From positions 35,203 to 99,202 of the forward strand of contig NZ_NMQV01000022.1 of NCBI RefSeq assembly GCF_002234375.1: a stretch of DNA of 64,000 nt, written 5' to 3'. The notes under the pieces were generated by a model. It was given only the letters and a program-made list of their open reading frames with translations, was not told the DNA's origin and made no database searches. Positions 8,175 through 14,688 of this stretch are shown piece by piece (position 1 is the first letter of the stretch; each line of letters begins with the position of its first letter). This DNA comes from Pseudomonas fluvialis. GTDB lineage: Bacteria; Pseudomonadota; Gammaproteobacteria; Pseudomonadales; Pseudomonadaceae. Both the position numbers and the translations under genes were made by a program.

Positions 8175-8850
8175 GGGCCACCTCGTCAAGGCTGAACAAC
8201 GGCTGGTAGGCCAGGCGTGCATAAAGGCCCTGGCGCAGCAACTGCTGATGGCCGGGCAGAATGGCTCCGCCCATCAGTTGCGGCTGCCCTGCATAGTAGT
8301 TGCCCCAGTCAGCCAGCTCGGCCCCCATGCGCTGCGGGTCGGCAGGGCCAAGGGGCAGAGGACAGAGCCCCAGCCGCGTGAAGCTGTTGAGCAACATCGC
8401 CGTCCCGGTAAACACCACCCACTGGAAACCCTGAGCGACCAGCAGATCGGTCAGCGCCACGATCAGCAGGCGCGCAGATGCTCTGCCGCCTACCGCCAGG
8501 TTGCCGACTTCGATAATCGTTTCGCGGGGCACTGCCGCGCCGTGGCGCGTGGCCAGGCGCTGTTCGATGGGCTGATCCAGGTAGCGCTCGAGAAACAGCG
8601 GCTGTCCCTGGGCGCTACGCAGGCCAACGGTGGCCTGGACATCTCCCCGGGCGTCATGCAGGCCCAGCAGGCAGGGCATGAAGTGGCGAACCCGGGCGGC
8701 GTGCTGTACGGCAAAACGCTGCTGGATAAAGTGCTCCAGCGCCTGACGCCGCTCACCCTGTCCGGCCAGCGCCAGTTGCAGGGTGTAGGCCGGCTCACGG
8801 CCGATACGGGCCAGTACGTGCATCTGATCAATCCAGGGCAGTTCCATCAT
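8158..8850 (-). CDS. Thermostable hemolysin (delta-VPH) family, acyltransferase-like
   Basis: 230 residues resembling the family named after Vibrio thermostable direct-like hemolysin delta-VPH. Recognisable pieces are FIQQRFAVQHAARVRHFMP, EVGNLAVGG, and FTGTAMLLNSFTRLGL. To my knowledge this family has a GNAT-like fold related to autoinducer synthases, so an acyl-transfer role is likelier than cytolysis. No signal peptide is seen, which also speaks against a secreted toxin. It is the first gene of the minus-strand run and overlaps the ligase. Two adjacent ATGs (8850, 8847) are possible starts. Confidence 0.75.
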   Translation of the reverse strand: MMELPWIDQMHVLARIGREPAYTLQLALAGQGERRQALEHFIQQRFAVQHAARVRHFMPCLLGLHDARGDVQATVGLRSAQGQPLFLERYLDQPIEQRLATRHGAAVPRETIIEVGNLAVGGRASARLLIVALTDLLVAQGFQWVVFTGTAMLLNSFTRLGLCPLPLGPADPQRMGAELADWGNYYAGQPQLMGGAILPGHQQLLRQGLYARLAYQPLFSLDEVAHAACS

Positions 8851-8896
8851 GAAGTCTCAATGACTGGTGGGCTGGACTGGATTGTTGGCCGGCAAA

Positions 8897-8913
8897 CTTA
8901 AGGCAGCCTTAAC
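8897..8913. promoter_or_regulatory. PmrA/QseB-type box CTTAAG-N5-CTTAAC
   Basis: Two six-base repeats (8897-8902 and 8908-8913) are spaced by GCAGC. This matches 11 of 12 positions of the YTTAAK-N5-YTTAAK pattern bound by PmrA-class OmpR regulators. The box lies 47 bases upstream of the hemolysin-like gene and 93 bases before colR, in the only divergent gap of this region. It could serve either unit. Binding by the neighbouring regulator is inferred. Confidence 0.5.
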
Positions 8914-9005
8914 GTGCCTGATGTTCAATCAAAACCAATGGGTGTCGCTCTTCCGGGCATTCACCGACGTTGCACAACGCGCCATACCGAGGGCAGGCCT
9001 TTTCC

Positions 9006-9689
9006 ATGCGTATTCTGGTGATCGAAGACAACCGCGATATCCTCGCCAACGTGCTGGACTATCTGCAACTCAAGGGCTACAGCGTCGATTGCGCCCAGGA
9101 TGGCCTTGGCGGGCTGCACCTGGCCTGCAGTGCGCACTACGACCTGATCGTGCTGGATGTCATGCTGCCTGGTATCGACGGCTATCAGCTGTGCAGACGC
9201 CTGCGCGAAGAGGCCCGCAACGAGGTGCCGATCCTCATGCTGACGGCGCGGGATGCGCTGGCTGATCGACTGCAAGGACTCAACGCGGGTGCCGATGACT
9301 ACCTGATCAAGCCCTTTGCGCTCTCCGAGCTGGTGGCGCGTATCGAAGCCATCCTGCGGCGCAGCCAGGGTAGCCGTCAGCGGCGGCTACAGGTCGGCGA
9401 CCTGTGCTACGACCTCGATACCCTGCAGGTCAGTCGCGCCGGCCAGTTGCTCAGGCTCAATCCGCTGGGGCTCAAGCTGCTGGCGATTCTGATGCAGAAA
9501 AGCCCGGCGGTGGTTCGCCGTGAGGTACTGGAAGAAGCCCTGTGGGGCGATGACTGCCCGGACAGCGACAGCTTGCGCAGCCATGTTCATCAGCTGCGCC
9601 AGGTGCTCGACAAGCCTTTCACTAGCGCGCTTGTGCAGACGGTGCATGGCGTGGGCTATCGCCTCGCGGAGCAGCAGCATGCACGCTAA
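9006..9689 (+). CDS. colR: Response regulator ColR
   Basis: 227 residues of OmpR-family regulator: phospho-Asp51 (LIVLDVMLPG), YLIKPFALSELVARIEA, and a C-terminal winged helix containing REVLEEALWGDDCPDSDSLRSHVHQLRQ. That stretch is close to what I recall of Pseudomonas ColR. ColRS guards envelope integrity, phenol and metal tolerance, and LPS modification. ATG 9006 gives the standard MRILVIEDN start; an upstream in-frame ATG at 8970 is rejected. It overlaps colS by 11 bases. Confidence 0.9.
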   Translation: MRILVIEDNRDILANVLDYLQLKGYSVDCAQDGLGGLHLACSAHYDLIVLDVMLPGIDGYQLCRRLREEARNEVPILMLTARDALADRLQGLNAGADDYLIKPFALSELVARIEAILRRSQGSRQRRLQVGDLCYDLDTLQVSRAGQLLRLNPLGLKLLAILMQKSPAVVRREVLEEALWGDDCPDSDSLRSHVHQLRQVLDKPFTSALVQTVHGVGYRLAEQQHAR

Positions 9690-10947
9690 GCAACCGTTTG
9701 CGCGGCGCATCCTGCTCGCCTTCGTGCTGATGACCATCGTGGTCAGCGGCCTGTTTTCCCTGAGCATCGTCGCCGTGGTGCATCTCGTCGAGGAGCATCT
9801 GGTGTCTCAGGAAATGCACCGCGAACTGCGTGAAGTGCTCACTGTGGACTTACGCAAGGATAAGGCGCCGCGCCTGGATGCCGGCATGTACTTCTTCTCC
9901 TCCCAGTACCCTGGGTACGCCATACCCGAGGAGTACAGTCGTCTGCCAGAGGGCTTCACCGAGCTTGTCGACGCTGACCAGGCGTTCTATGTCTACAAGA
10001 TCAACAGCGCGGGTCACACCCATATGCTGGTGCAGAAACAGGATGAGTTCGAAGCGCGTGAAAACATCCTGTTTGGTGTGGTGCTGGCAGGTTTTCTGCT
10101 TGCGGTGCTCGGAGCCTGGGGGCTGGGTTTAGGCATGGCCCGCAAGGTCATGGCGCCGGTCCGTCGCCTGGCGCAGCAGGTGCGCCACCGTGATCAGTTG
10201 CATGCGCTGGCCCCGGCGTTGGCGCCGGACTATCCGGACGATGAAATTGGCCAGCTGGCAGCCGCCTTCGACAGTACGCTGGGCCAGGTGCGCGACTCGC
10301 TGGAGCGCGAGCGCCTGTTCACCAGCGATGTCAGTCATGAGCTGCGCACTCCGCTGATGATCATCGCCAGTTCCTGCGAGCTGCTTGCCGAGGCGCCGCT
10401 GGCTGCCCGCGAGCAAGAGCAGCTGGCGCGTATCGCCCGTGCCAGTGAGGAAATGCGCGAGTTGGTGCAGACCTTTCTGCAGCTGGCGCGGGACAAGCGT
10501 CATGCCATGGCCGGTGCTGAGGCGCCGCTGGCCAGCGTTGCAGCCCAGCAGATGCAGCGCTGGGCCGCGTTCATGGCGGCAAAGGGGCTGGATTTTCAGT
10601 GTATCCAGGAGGGTACGGACAGCGGACTGTACAACGCCACATTGCTGGGCGCGGTGATGAGCAACCTGCTGCGCAATGCCCTGCACTACACGGAAAAGGG
10701 TGGGGTCAGGCTGATTCTCGAGTCTGGCGGTTTTCGTGTCGAGGACAGCGGCGCAGGTATCCCTGCCGGGCAGCAGGAAAGGGTTTTCCAGGCCTTTGTG
10801 CGCGGGGTGCAGGCCCGTGGTGAAGGGCTCGGTCTGGGTTTGTCGCTGGTCAAGCGTATCTGCACGCAGCAAGGCTGGCATATCGCGTTGCACAGTGAGG
10901 AGGGCCTGGGCACGTGCATGAGGGTCACGCTGAAGCAGTCCGTTTGA
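9679..10947 (+). CDS. colS: Sensor histidine kinase ColS
   Basis: 422 residues. TM1 is near 10-34, a periplasmic domain of about 95 residues follows, TM2 near 130-150, then HAMP, H box (TSDVSHELRTPL), N box (LRNALHYTEKGG) and G2 (GEGLGLGLSLVK). H35, E38, E95 and the pair E125xxE128 fall where Pseudomonas putida ColS is reported to sense Fe(III) and Zn(II) through an ExxE motif, so metal sensing is probably kept. The ATG overlaps colR. It should control envelope genes, including the methyltransferase/InaA pair downstream. Confidence 0.9.
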   Translation: MHAKQPFARRILLAFVLMTIVVSGLFSLSIVAVVHLVEEHLVSQEMHRELREVLTVDLRKDKAPRLDAGMYFFSSQYPGYAIPEEYSRLPEGFTELVDADQAFYVYKINSAGHTHMLVQKQDEFEARENILFGVVLAGFLLAVLGAWGLGLGMARKVMAPVRRLAQQVRHRDQLHALAPALAPDYPDDEIGQLAAAFDSTLGQVRDSLERERLFTSDVSHELRTPLMIIASSCELLAEAPLAAREQEQLARIARASEEMRELVQTFLQLARDKRHAMAGAEAPLASVAAQQMQRWAAFMAAKGLDFQCIQEGTDSGLYNATLLGAVMSNLLRNALHYTEKGGVRLILESGGFRVEDSGAGIPAGQQERVFQAFVRGVQARGEGLGLGLSLVKRICTQQGWHIALHSEEGLGTCMRVTLKQSV

Positions 10948-10959
10948 CGAAATTTTCAC
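10944..10959 (+). promoter_or_regulatory. Candidate ColR binding site before the methyltransferase/InaA pair
   Basis: The 16-mer TTGACGAAATTTTCAC agrees with 11 of 13 defined positions of the ColR consensus as I recall it for P. putida, (T/C)(T/C)NA(C/G)NN(T/C)TTTTTCAC. It overlaps the colS stop. A perfect TTGACA lies just downstream at 10966-10971. ColR control of the equivalent operon is reported in other pseudomonads. Confidence 0.5.
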
Positions 10960-11028
10960 AGGGCTTTGACATCCCGTTGATGAGCAGGAGATTAGCCTGG
11001 CAGGCATACCCACAGACGGATGTTTGCC

Positions 11029-11718
11029 ATGTCAGAGCCAAGTCCCATCGAGCTGGAGTTTTCCCGCAAGTACGATTTCGATCATGCCCAGCAGTATCTG
11101 CAAAAGCATCAGGATGGCCTGGCCAGGCGCTTGTCGCATTGGCGTGATCTGCAGTTGGCGCGCCGCGCGCTGCAACTGGCCGATCAGCCCAACCTGGTCC
11201 TGGATTTGCCCTGCGGGGCTGGGCGTTTCTGGCCGATGCTCTGCGAGCAGCCCAACCGGGTGATTCTGGCCGCCGACAATTCTGCCGATATGCTTGCCAC
11301 GGCACGTGCCGCCCAGCCGCCCGAGGTGGTGGCGCGCGTCAGCAGCTTGCAAACCTCGGCGTTCGCCATCGATCTGGCTGCCAATGCGGTGGACTGCATT
11401 TTCTGCATTCGCCTGCTGCACCATATCGAATCTGCCGAGCATCGCCTGGCCATCCTCCGCGAGTTCCACCGGGTAAGCCGCGATACGGTCATCGTCTCGC
11501 TGTGGGTCGATGGCAACTACAAGGCCTGGAGGCGTCGTCGCCTGGAGGCCCGCCGTGCGGCTCAGGGCAGGGCTGCACAGAATCGCAATCGCTTTATTGT
11601 TGATCGCTCTACCATCGAGGCTGAGTTTCGCCAGGCGGGATTTGACATCATCCAGCACCTCGACTTCCTGCCGGGCTACGCCCTGTGGCGGGTATATGTG
11701 CTGCGTAAGCGGGGGTGA
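11029..11718 (+). CDS. Class I SAM-dependent methyltransferase of the ColR-controlled pair
   Basis: 229 residues. The SAM-binding start is LVLDLPCGAGRFWPML, followed by ILAADNSADML and the post-motif DCIFCIRLLHHI. The ATG at 11029 was chosen over 11020 because GACGGA lies at the right distance. In P. putida and P. fluorescens the gene after colRS also encodes a methyltransferase paired with an InaA/WapQ kinase and linked to LPS core. The methyl acceptor is unknown. The C-terminus FLPGYALWRVYVL may contact membrane. Confidence 0.82.
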   Translation: MSEPSPIELEFSRKYDFDHAQQYLQKHQDGLARRLSHWRDLQLARRALQLADQPNLVLDLPCGAGRFWPMLCEQPNRVILAADNSADMLATARAAQPPEVVARVSSLQTSAFAIDLAANAVDCIFCIRLLHHIESAEHRLAILREFHRVSRDTVIVSLWVDGNYKAWRRRRLEARRAAQGRAAQNRNRFIVDRSTIEAEFRQAGFDIIQHLDFLPGYALWRVYVLRKRG

Positions 11719-11720
11719 GC

Positions 11721-12437
11721 ATGCACAACTTGTCTGCCCTTGCTTCTGCACAGAGGCTCAGTAGCTTCCAGGACTGGTGGAATACCCAGGGCGACTGGGT
11801 CGAGGCACCCAATCAGCGGCGGTCAGGGGAAAGCGGCGTGCAGCGCGTGCAGTTGGGTGATGCGGGGCTGCCACTGCTGTATTGCAAACGGCAGATCGGC
11901 CACCTGTATCGCTCGTTCGCCCATCCCTTCGGTCAGCCCACCGTCTTGCGTGAACAACGTGCGTTGCAGGCTTTCCGCGCAGCAGGCGTGCGCGTGCCAC
12001 AGGTGATTTACTGCGGTACACGGCAACAGGACGGGCAATGGCAGGCCTTGCTGATCACCCTGGAACTGGAAGGTTTCATCAGCCTGGAAGACTGGTACGG
12101 GAACGGTGGGGGCGCGCGCTACGGCATGCCGCTTCATCAGCATATGCTGGCCGCCGTGGGGGTTACCTTGAGCCGCATCCACCGGGCGCGCTGGCAACAC
12201 GGCTGCTGTTATGCCAAGCACATCTTTCTGCGTGTGGCGGGTGAAAGCGAGGCGGCCTGTGTCGAGGTTGCCCTGCTTGATCTGGAAAAGAGCCGGCGGC
12301 GCTGGCGGCGCAGCGCCGCGGCGCGCCACGACCTGAGTCAGCTCAGGCGACATTGCCGGTCAATGCCTGTCGCAGACTGGCTGCAGTTGCTGGCCGCGCA
12401 TGGCGCAGCCAGCAAAGCCGATCATCCGGTCATCTGA
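11721..12437 (+). CDS. inaA: InaA/LPS kinase-family protein
   Basis: 238 residues of the Kdo/heptose kinase (InaA) superfamily. It contains RQIGHLYRSFAHPFGQPTVLREQRALQAF and the catalytic-loop-like GVTLSRIHRARWQHGCCYAKHIF. LLDLEKSRRRW takes the place of the kinase DFD segment. It probably phosphorylates a sugar of the LPS core at the cytoplasmic face. It follows the methyltransferase by two bases; GGGGGTGA precedes the ATG. A GTG six bases upstream is an alternative start. Confidence 0.78.
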   Translation: MHNLSALASAQRLSSFQDWWNTQGDWVEAPNQRRSGESGVQRVQLGDAGLPLLYCKRQIGHLYRSFAHPFGQPTVLREQRALQAFRAAGVRVPQVIYCGTRQQDGQWQALLITLELEGFISLEDWYGNGGGARYGMPLHQHMLAAVGVTLSRIHRARWQHGCCYAKHIFLRVAGESEAACVEVALLDLEKSRRRWRRSAAARHDLSQLRRHCRSMPVADWLQLLAAHGAASKADHPVI

Positions 12438-12457
12438 ACCCTGCCAGGGGGCAGGGT
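12438..12457 (+). terminator. Hairpin after the InaA-type gene
   Basis: ACCCTGCC (12438-12445) and GGCAGGGT (12450-12457) form an 8-bp stem with a four-base loop directly behind the InaA-type stop. There is no T-run, so termination efficiency is doubtful. Confidence 0.4.
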
Positions 12458-12488
12458 GTAGCGGGGCAGGTTGCAGTACGCCAGGGCA

Positions 12489-12971
12489 TCAGTGTTGCAG
12501 CGGCTTGAGGTTGTCGTCGGCGAAGTGACTGGCGTAGTCACCCAGCGCACCAACCACCCGCACAGCACCGTCTCGCTGGCCGTTCGCGGTACCACTCATG
12601 GCGTCGGCGCCGGCGAGCAGTTGCGCAATGATCAGGTGCAGCTGTGCATCGGCCGCGGCGCTCAGCTGGCAGTTTTCTACCATGTAGGCGACCTGATGGC
12701 GTACCAGTTCCGCCAGCTCGCTGTAGCGCTCGGTCGGCAGGCGGTTTTCATGGATGGCCGGCAGCGCTTCGTGCATGCCGTCGTTGATCGTGCCCATTGC
12801 CTGACGCAATGCCGCATCGGTTGTCCAGCGCTTGCCGGCATTGAGCTGCAGGGTCTGGGTGGCTTCGCCATGAGCATGTTGATGGTCGCTGGCTGCGAGG
12901 CTGCTGCCAATGCTCCCCAGGCTGCTGGCGAGTATGGCAGCGAGGGTGAGGACGCGGGTTGTAGGACGCAT
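12489..12971 (-). CDS. Exported His-rich protein, DnrO-like
   Basis: 160 residues with a signal peptide (about residues 1-27), then SDHQHAHGEATQTLQLNAGKRW. The remainder is helical. The LNAGKRWTTDAALRQAM segment resembles proteins annotated DnrO in pseudomonads, whose function I do not know. Several His residues near the mature N-terminus suggest metal contact. It lies 44 bases after the Spy-like gene in the same direction, so the two are probably co-transcribed. Confidence 0.6.
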   Translation of the reverse strand: MRPTTRVLTLAAILASSLGSIGSSLAASDHQHAHGEATQTLQLNAGKRWTTDAALRQAMGTINDGMHEALPAIHENRLPTERYSELAELVRHQVAYMVENCQLSAAADAQLHLIIAQLLAGADAMSGTANGQRDGAVRVVGALGDYASHFADDNLKPLQH

Positions 12972-13015
12972 TGCTAAGGCTCCATGGGGTATCTGCTGAA
13001 AACAGGCAGCGCCGC

Positions 13016-13483
13016 CTATAGGCTGCGGTGCAACTGTTCGATGCTCGCCGGACTGAGCGACTGTTTGCTCAGTATGTCGGCGAGACGTTTACGTTGCGGC
13101 GCTTCGAGGATAGCGCGTTCCGCTATCCACTGGTCGATGAGCAGGCGCTGTTGTTCATACTGCAGCTGGGCAATCTTCGCCTGTTCGCTGTCGATCAGCG
13201 CACGATCCATGGGTTCGCTGAAAATCGCCTGGATCAGGCGCCTGCGATGTTCGTCGAGGCTGGCGTTGCTGGCACGCAGATAAGCCAGAAACGGGGCTTT
13301 GCTATTGTGCCAGCGTTGTAGCTGCTTGCTGTTCAGTTGCAGCTGGCGCGACAGTTCGGTCGCTGCGCCGGAGGGCATCGGTAAACCGTCATGGCGGAGT
13401 TTTTGCCAGCCGACGGCACCGAGCAGAGCGATGTTGAGCAGTACGGAGAGAAGCAGGGCATTGCGCAGCAGGTGGGTGTTCAT
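13016..13483 (-). CDS. Periplasmic Spy/CpxP/heavy-metal-sensor-like protein
   Basis: 155 residues with an N-terminal hydrophobic anchor (LLRNALLLSVLLNIALLGAVGW). A helical body follows with QLQLNSKQLQRWHNSKAPFLAYL and two repeats of the L-x-x-Q/E-R-L pattern. This matches the periplasmic heavy-metal-resistance/CnrR-ZraP-Spy type by composition and layout. Such proteins act as chaperones or regulators of envelope stress. The assignment is structural and could be wrong in detail. Confidence 0.55.
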   Translation of the reverse strand: MNTHLLRNALLLSVLLNIALLGAVGWQKLRHDGLPMPSGAATELSRQLQLNSKQLQRWHNSKAPFLAYLRASNASLDEHRRRLIQAIFSEPMDRALIDSEQAKIAQLQYEQQRLLIDQWIAERAILEAPQRKRLADILSKQSLSPASIEQLHRSL

Positions 13484-13616
13484 TGCAGGATAATCTCCAG
13501 GGGGTGAAAGGGCTGTCTTTGCGGTTTTGCTGCAGCGCCGTGCGGGCGGGCCAGCGCCTCATGCCGGTCTTGAAACAGGCGGCTGCTGCACCGGGCCAGG
13601 CTGTTGGGCATGCGTG

Positions 13617-14132
13617 TCAGCGTGGAATCTTTACGCGGTCTTCGTCGAAGTCGCCGCGTTCGGCACCATGGTGGCAGGCCACACAGTTGGCTCGGCTGCC
13701 CACGGCGGCGCGCTGAAACGTGGCGGCACTGACCTCGTCGTGCTTGTGTGCGAACCAGCGCGTCTGGCTGATGCGCGGCGGTTCGCCGGCGGTCGCTGAG
13801 GGTTCGACCGGCAGGCGGTTGGCCGCCGAGCTGCGCAGCAGAAAATCGAGGATTTCCCGCGCCTGCTGTGCATCCAGGCTGGCGTTGCTGCCGTAGTGTT
13901 GCTCGAGCGTCTGCATCTGCTGGCGCCAGGCCTCAGCTGGCAGCAGGGCGGGGACATACAACATGTGGCAGGCCGCGCATTCCTCCTTCCAAAGCAATGG
14001 TGCGTCGCTCGGCAGGGCAAGGCGTTTAGGGCGTTTGTAGCCGTTATGGTTGTCGTCATCGGCAACACTGCTAGTGGCCACTAGCAGGGTCAGGCTTAGC
14101 CCGCCAACAGCAGCAAGGGCGAGGGTCTTCAT
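13617..14132 (-). CDS. Dihaem cytochrome c, DHC type
   Basis: 171 residues with a signal peptide and two CxxCH haem sites: CAACH at 52-56 and CVACHH near 150. In the well-studied SHP-DHC systems this periplasmic dihaem protein carries electrons to SHP. Here it follows the SHP gene by nine bases on the same strand, with the b-type cytochrome gene divergent, so all parts of that system are adjacent. The His-rich NHNGYKRPKR region follows the signal peptide. Confidence 0.8.
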   Translation of the reverse strand: MKTLALAAVGGLSLTLLVATSSVADDDNHNGYKRPKRLALPSDAPLLWKEECAACHMLYVPALLPAEAWRQQMQTLEQHYGSNASLDAQQAREILDFLLRSSAANRLPVEPSATAGEPPRISQTRWFAHKHDEVSAATFQRAAVGSRANCVACHHGAERGDFDEDRVKIPR

Positions 14133-14141
14133 GGTGGGTTC

Positions 14142-14549
14142 CTATCGGATGCTGTCGATCCAGCTGATGAAATCGCCTTTTTCCTGCGCGGTGCAGGCTC
14201 GGGCATAGACGTCGTCGCAGTTGCGGCGAAACCACTTCTCGACCTTCTGCAGATCGGTAAAGCGTTCAGGGTTGACTGAGGGCGCCAGGGGCGCAACGTT
14301 GCGATGGGCGGGTGTCTTGCCTGGCTGGCGCGGGTCGGCGGTGTGGCAGGTCGTGCAGCTCATGGTTTTGCCGTTACGCGGCACCTCGGCGAAATACAGC
14401 GCCTTGCCGCGCTCGGCAGAAAAACCGGCGAACTGCGGGGCCTGCTGGCGTGCCTGAACGGCGTAGCCCGCCAGCAGGGGATGTGTGCTTTCTGCCAGGG
14501 CTGGTAGGCTCAAACAGCAGGTCAGGGCAACAATCCAGTGGGTAGACAT
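14142..14549 (-). CDS. DUF1924 cytochrome c (SHP-type haem protein)
   Basis: 135 residues. Signal peptide to about residue 20, one CTTCH site (C65-H69), and a C-terminal RRNCDDVYARACTAQEKGDF segment. In Rhodobacter SHP an Asn haem ligand lies by a Cys pair. Here N110 next to C111, with C119, fits that arrangement, so O2 or NO binding is plausible. ATG 14549 is chosen for its signal peptide and GGAG eight bases upstream. The gene pairs with DHC and diverges from the cytochrome b561 fusion. Confidence 0.82.
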   Translation of the reverse strand: MSTHWIVALTCCLSLPALAESTHPLLAGYAVQARQQAPQFAGFSAERGKALYFAEVPRNGKTMSCTTCHTADPRQPGKTPAHRNVAPLAPSVNPERFTDLQKVEKWFRRNCDDVYARACTAQEKGDFISWIDSIR

Positions 14550-14601
14550 GGTGCGTTCTCCGATGGGCAGTGTGCGCAGCCTAGGCGTGCAACCTGACGC
14601 C

Positions 14602-14635
14602 AAACTGAATCGGGCCAAGGGTGGCCATTCAGTTT
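14602..14635. promoter_or_regulatory. Long palindrome in the SHP/cytochrome b561 divergent promoter
   Basis: Nine-base arms AAACTGAAT (14602-14610) and ATTCAGTTT (14627-14635) are perfectly complementary. They enclose a GGCC-N6-GGCC core. The element sits between the two divergent operons. A good -10 (TATAAG, 14654-14659) lies 18 bases downstream toward the cytochrome b561 gene. It is a likely operator for a dimeric regulator that I cannot name. Confidence 0.55.
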
Positions 14636-14688
14636 GACTTCAGCGGGCAGCTCTATAAGGGGGTTATCTACTCCAGAGGACTGCCGGC

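Noticed and set aside
8158..8850. Secreted pore-forming toxin
   Set aside because: The gene belongs to the thermostable hemolysin family by name, but it has no signal peptide and sits in a biosynthetic context, so a cytolytic role was not assigned.
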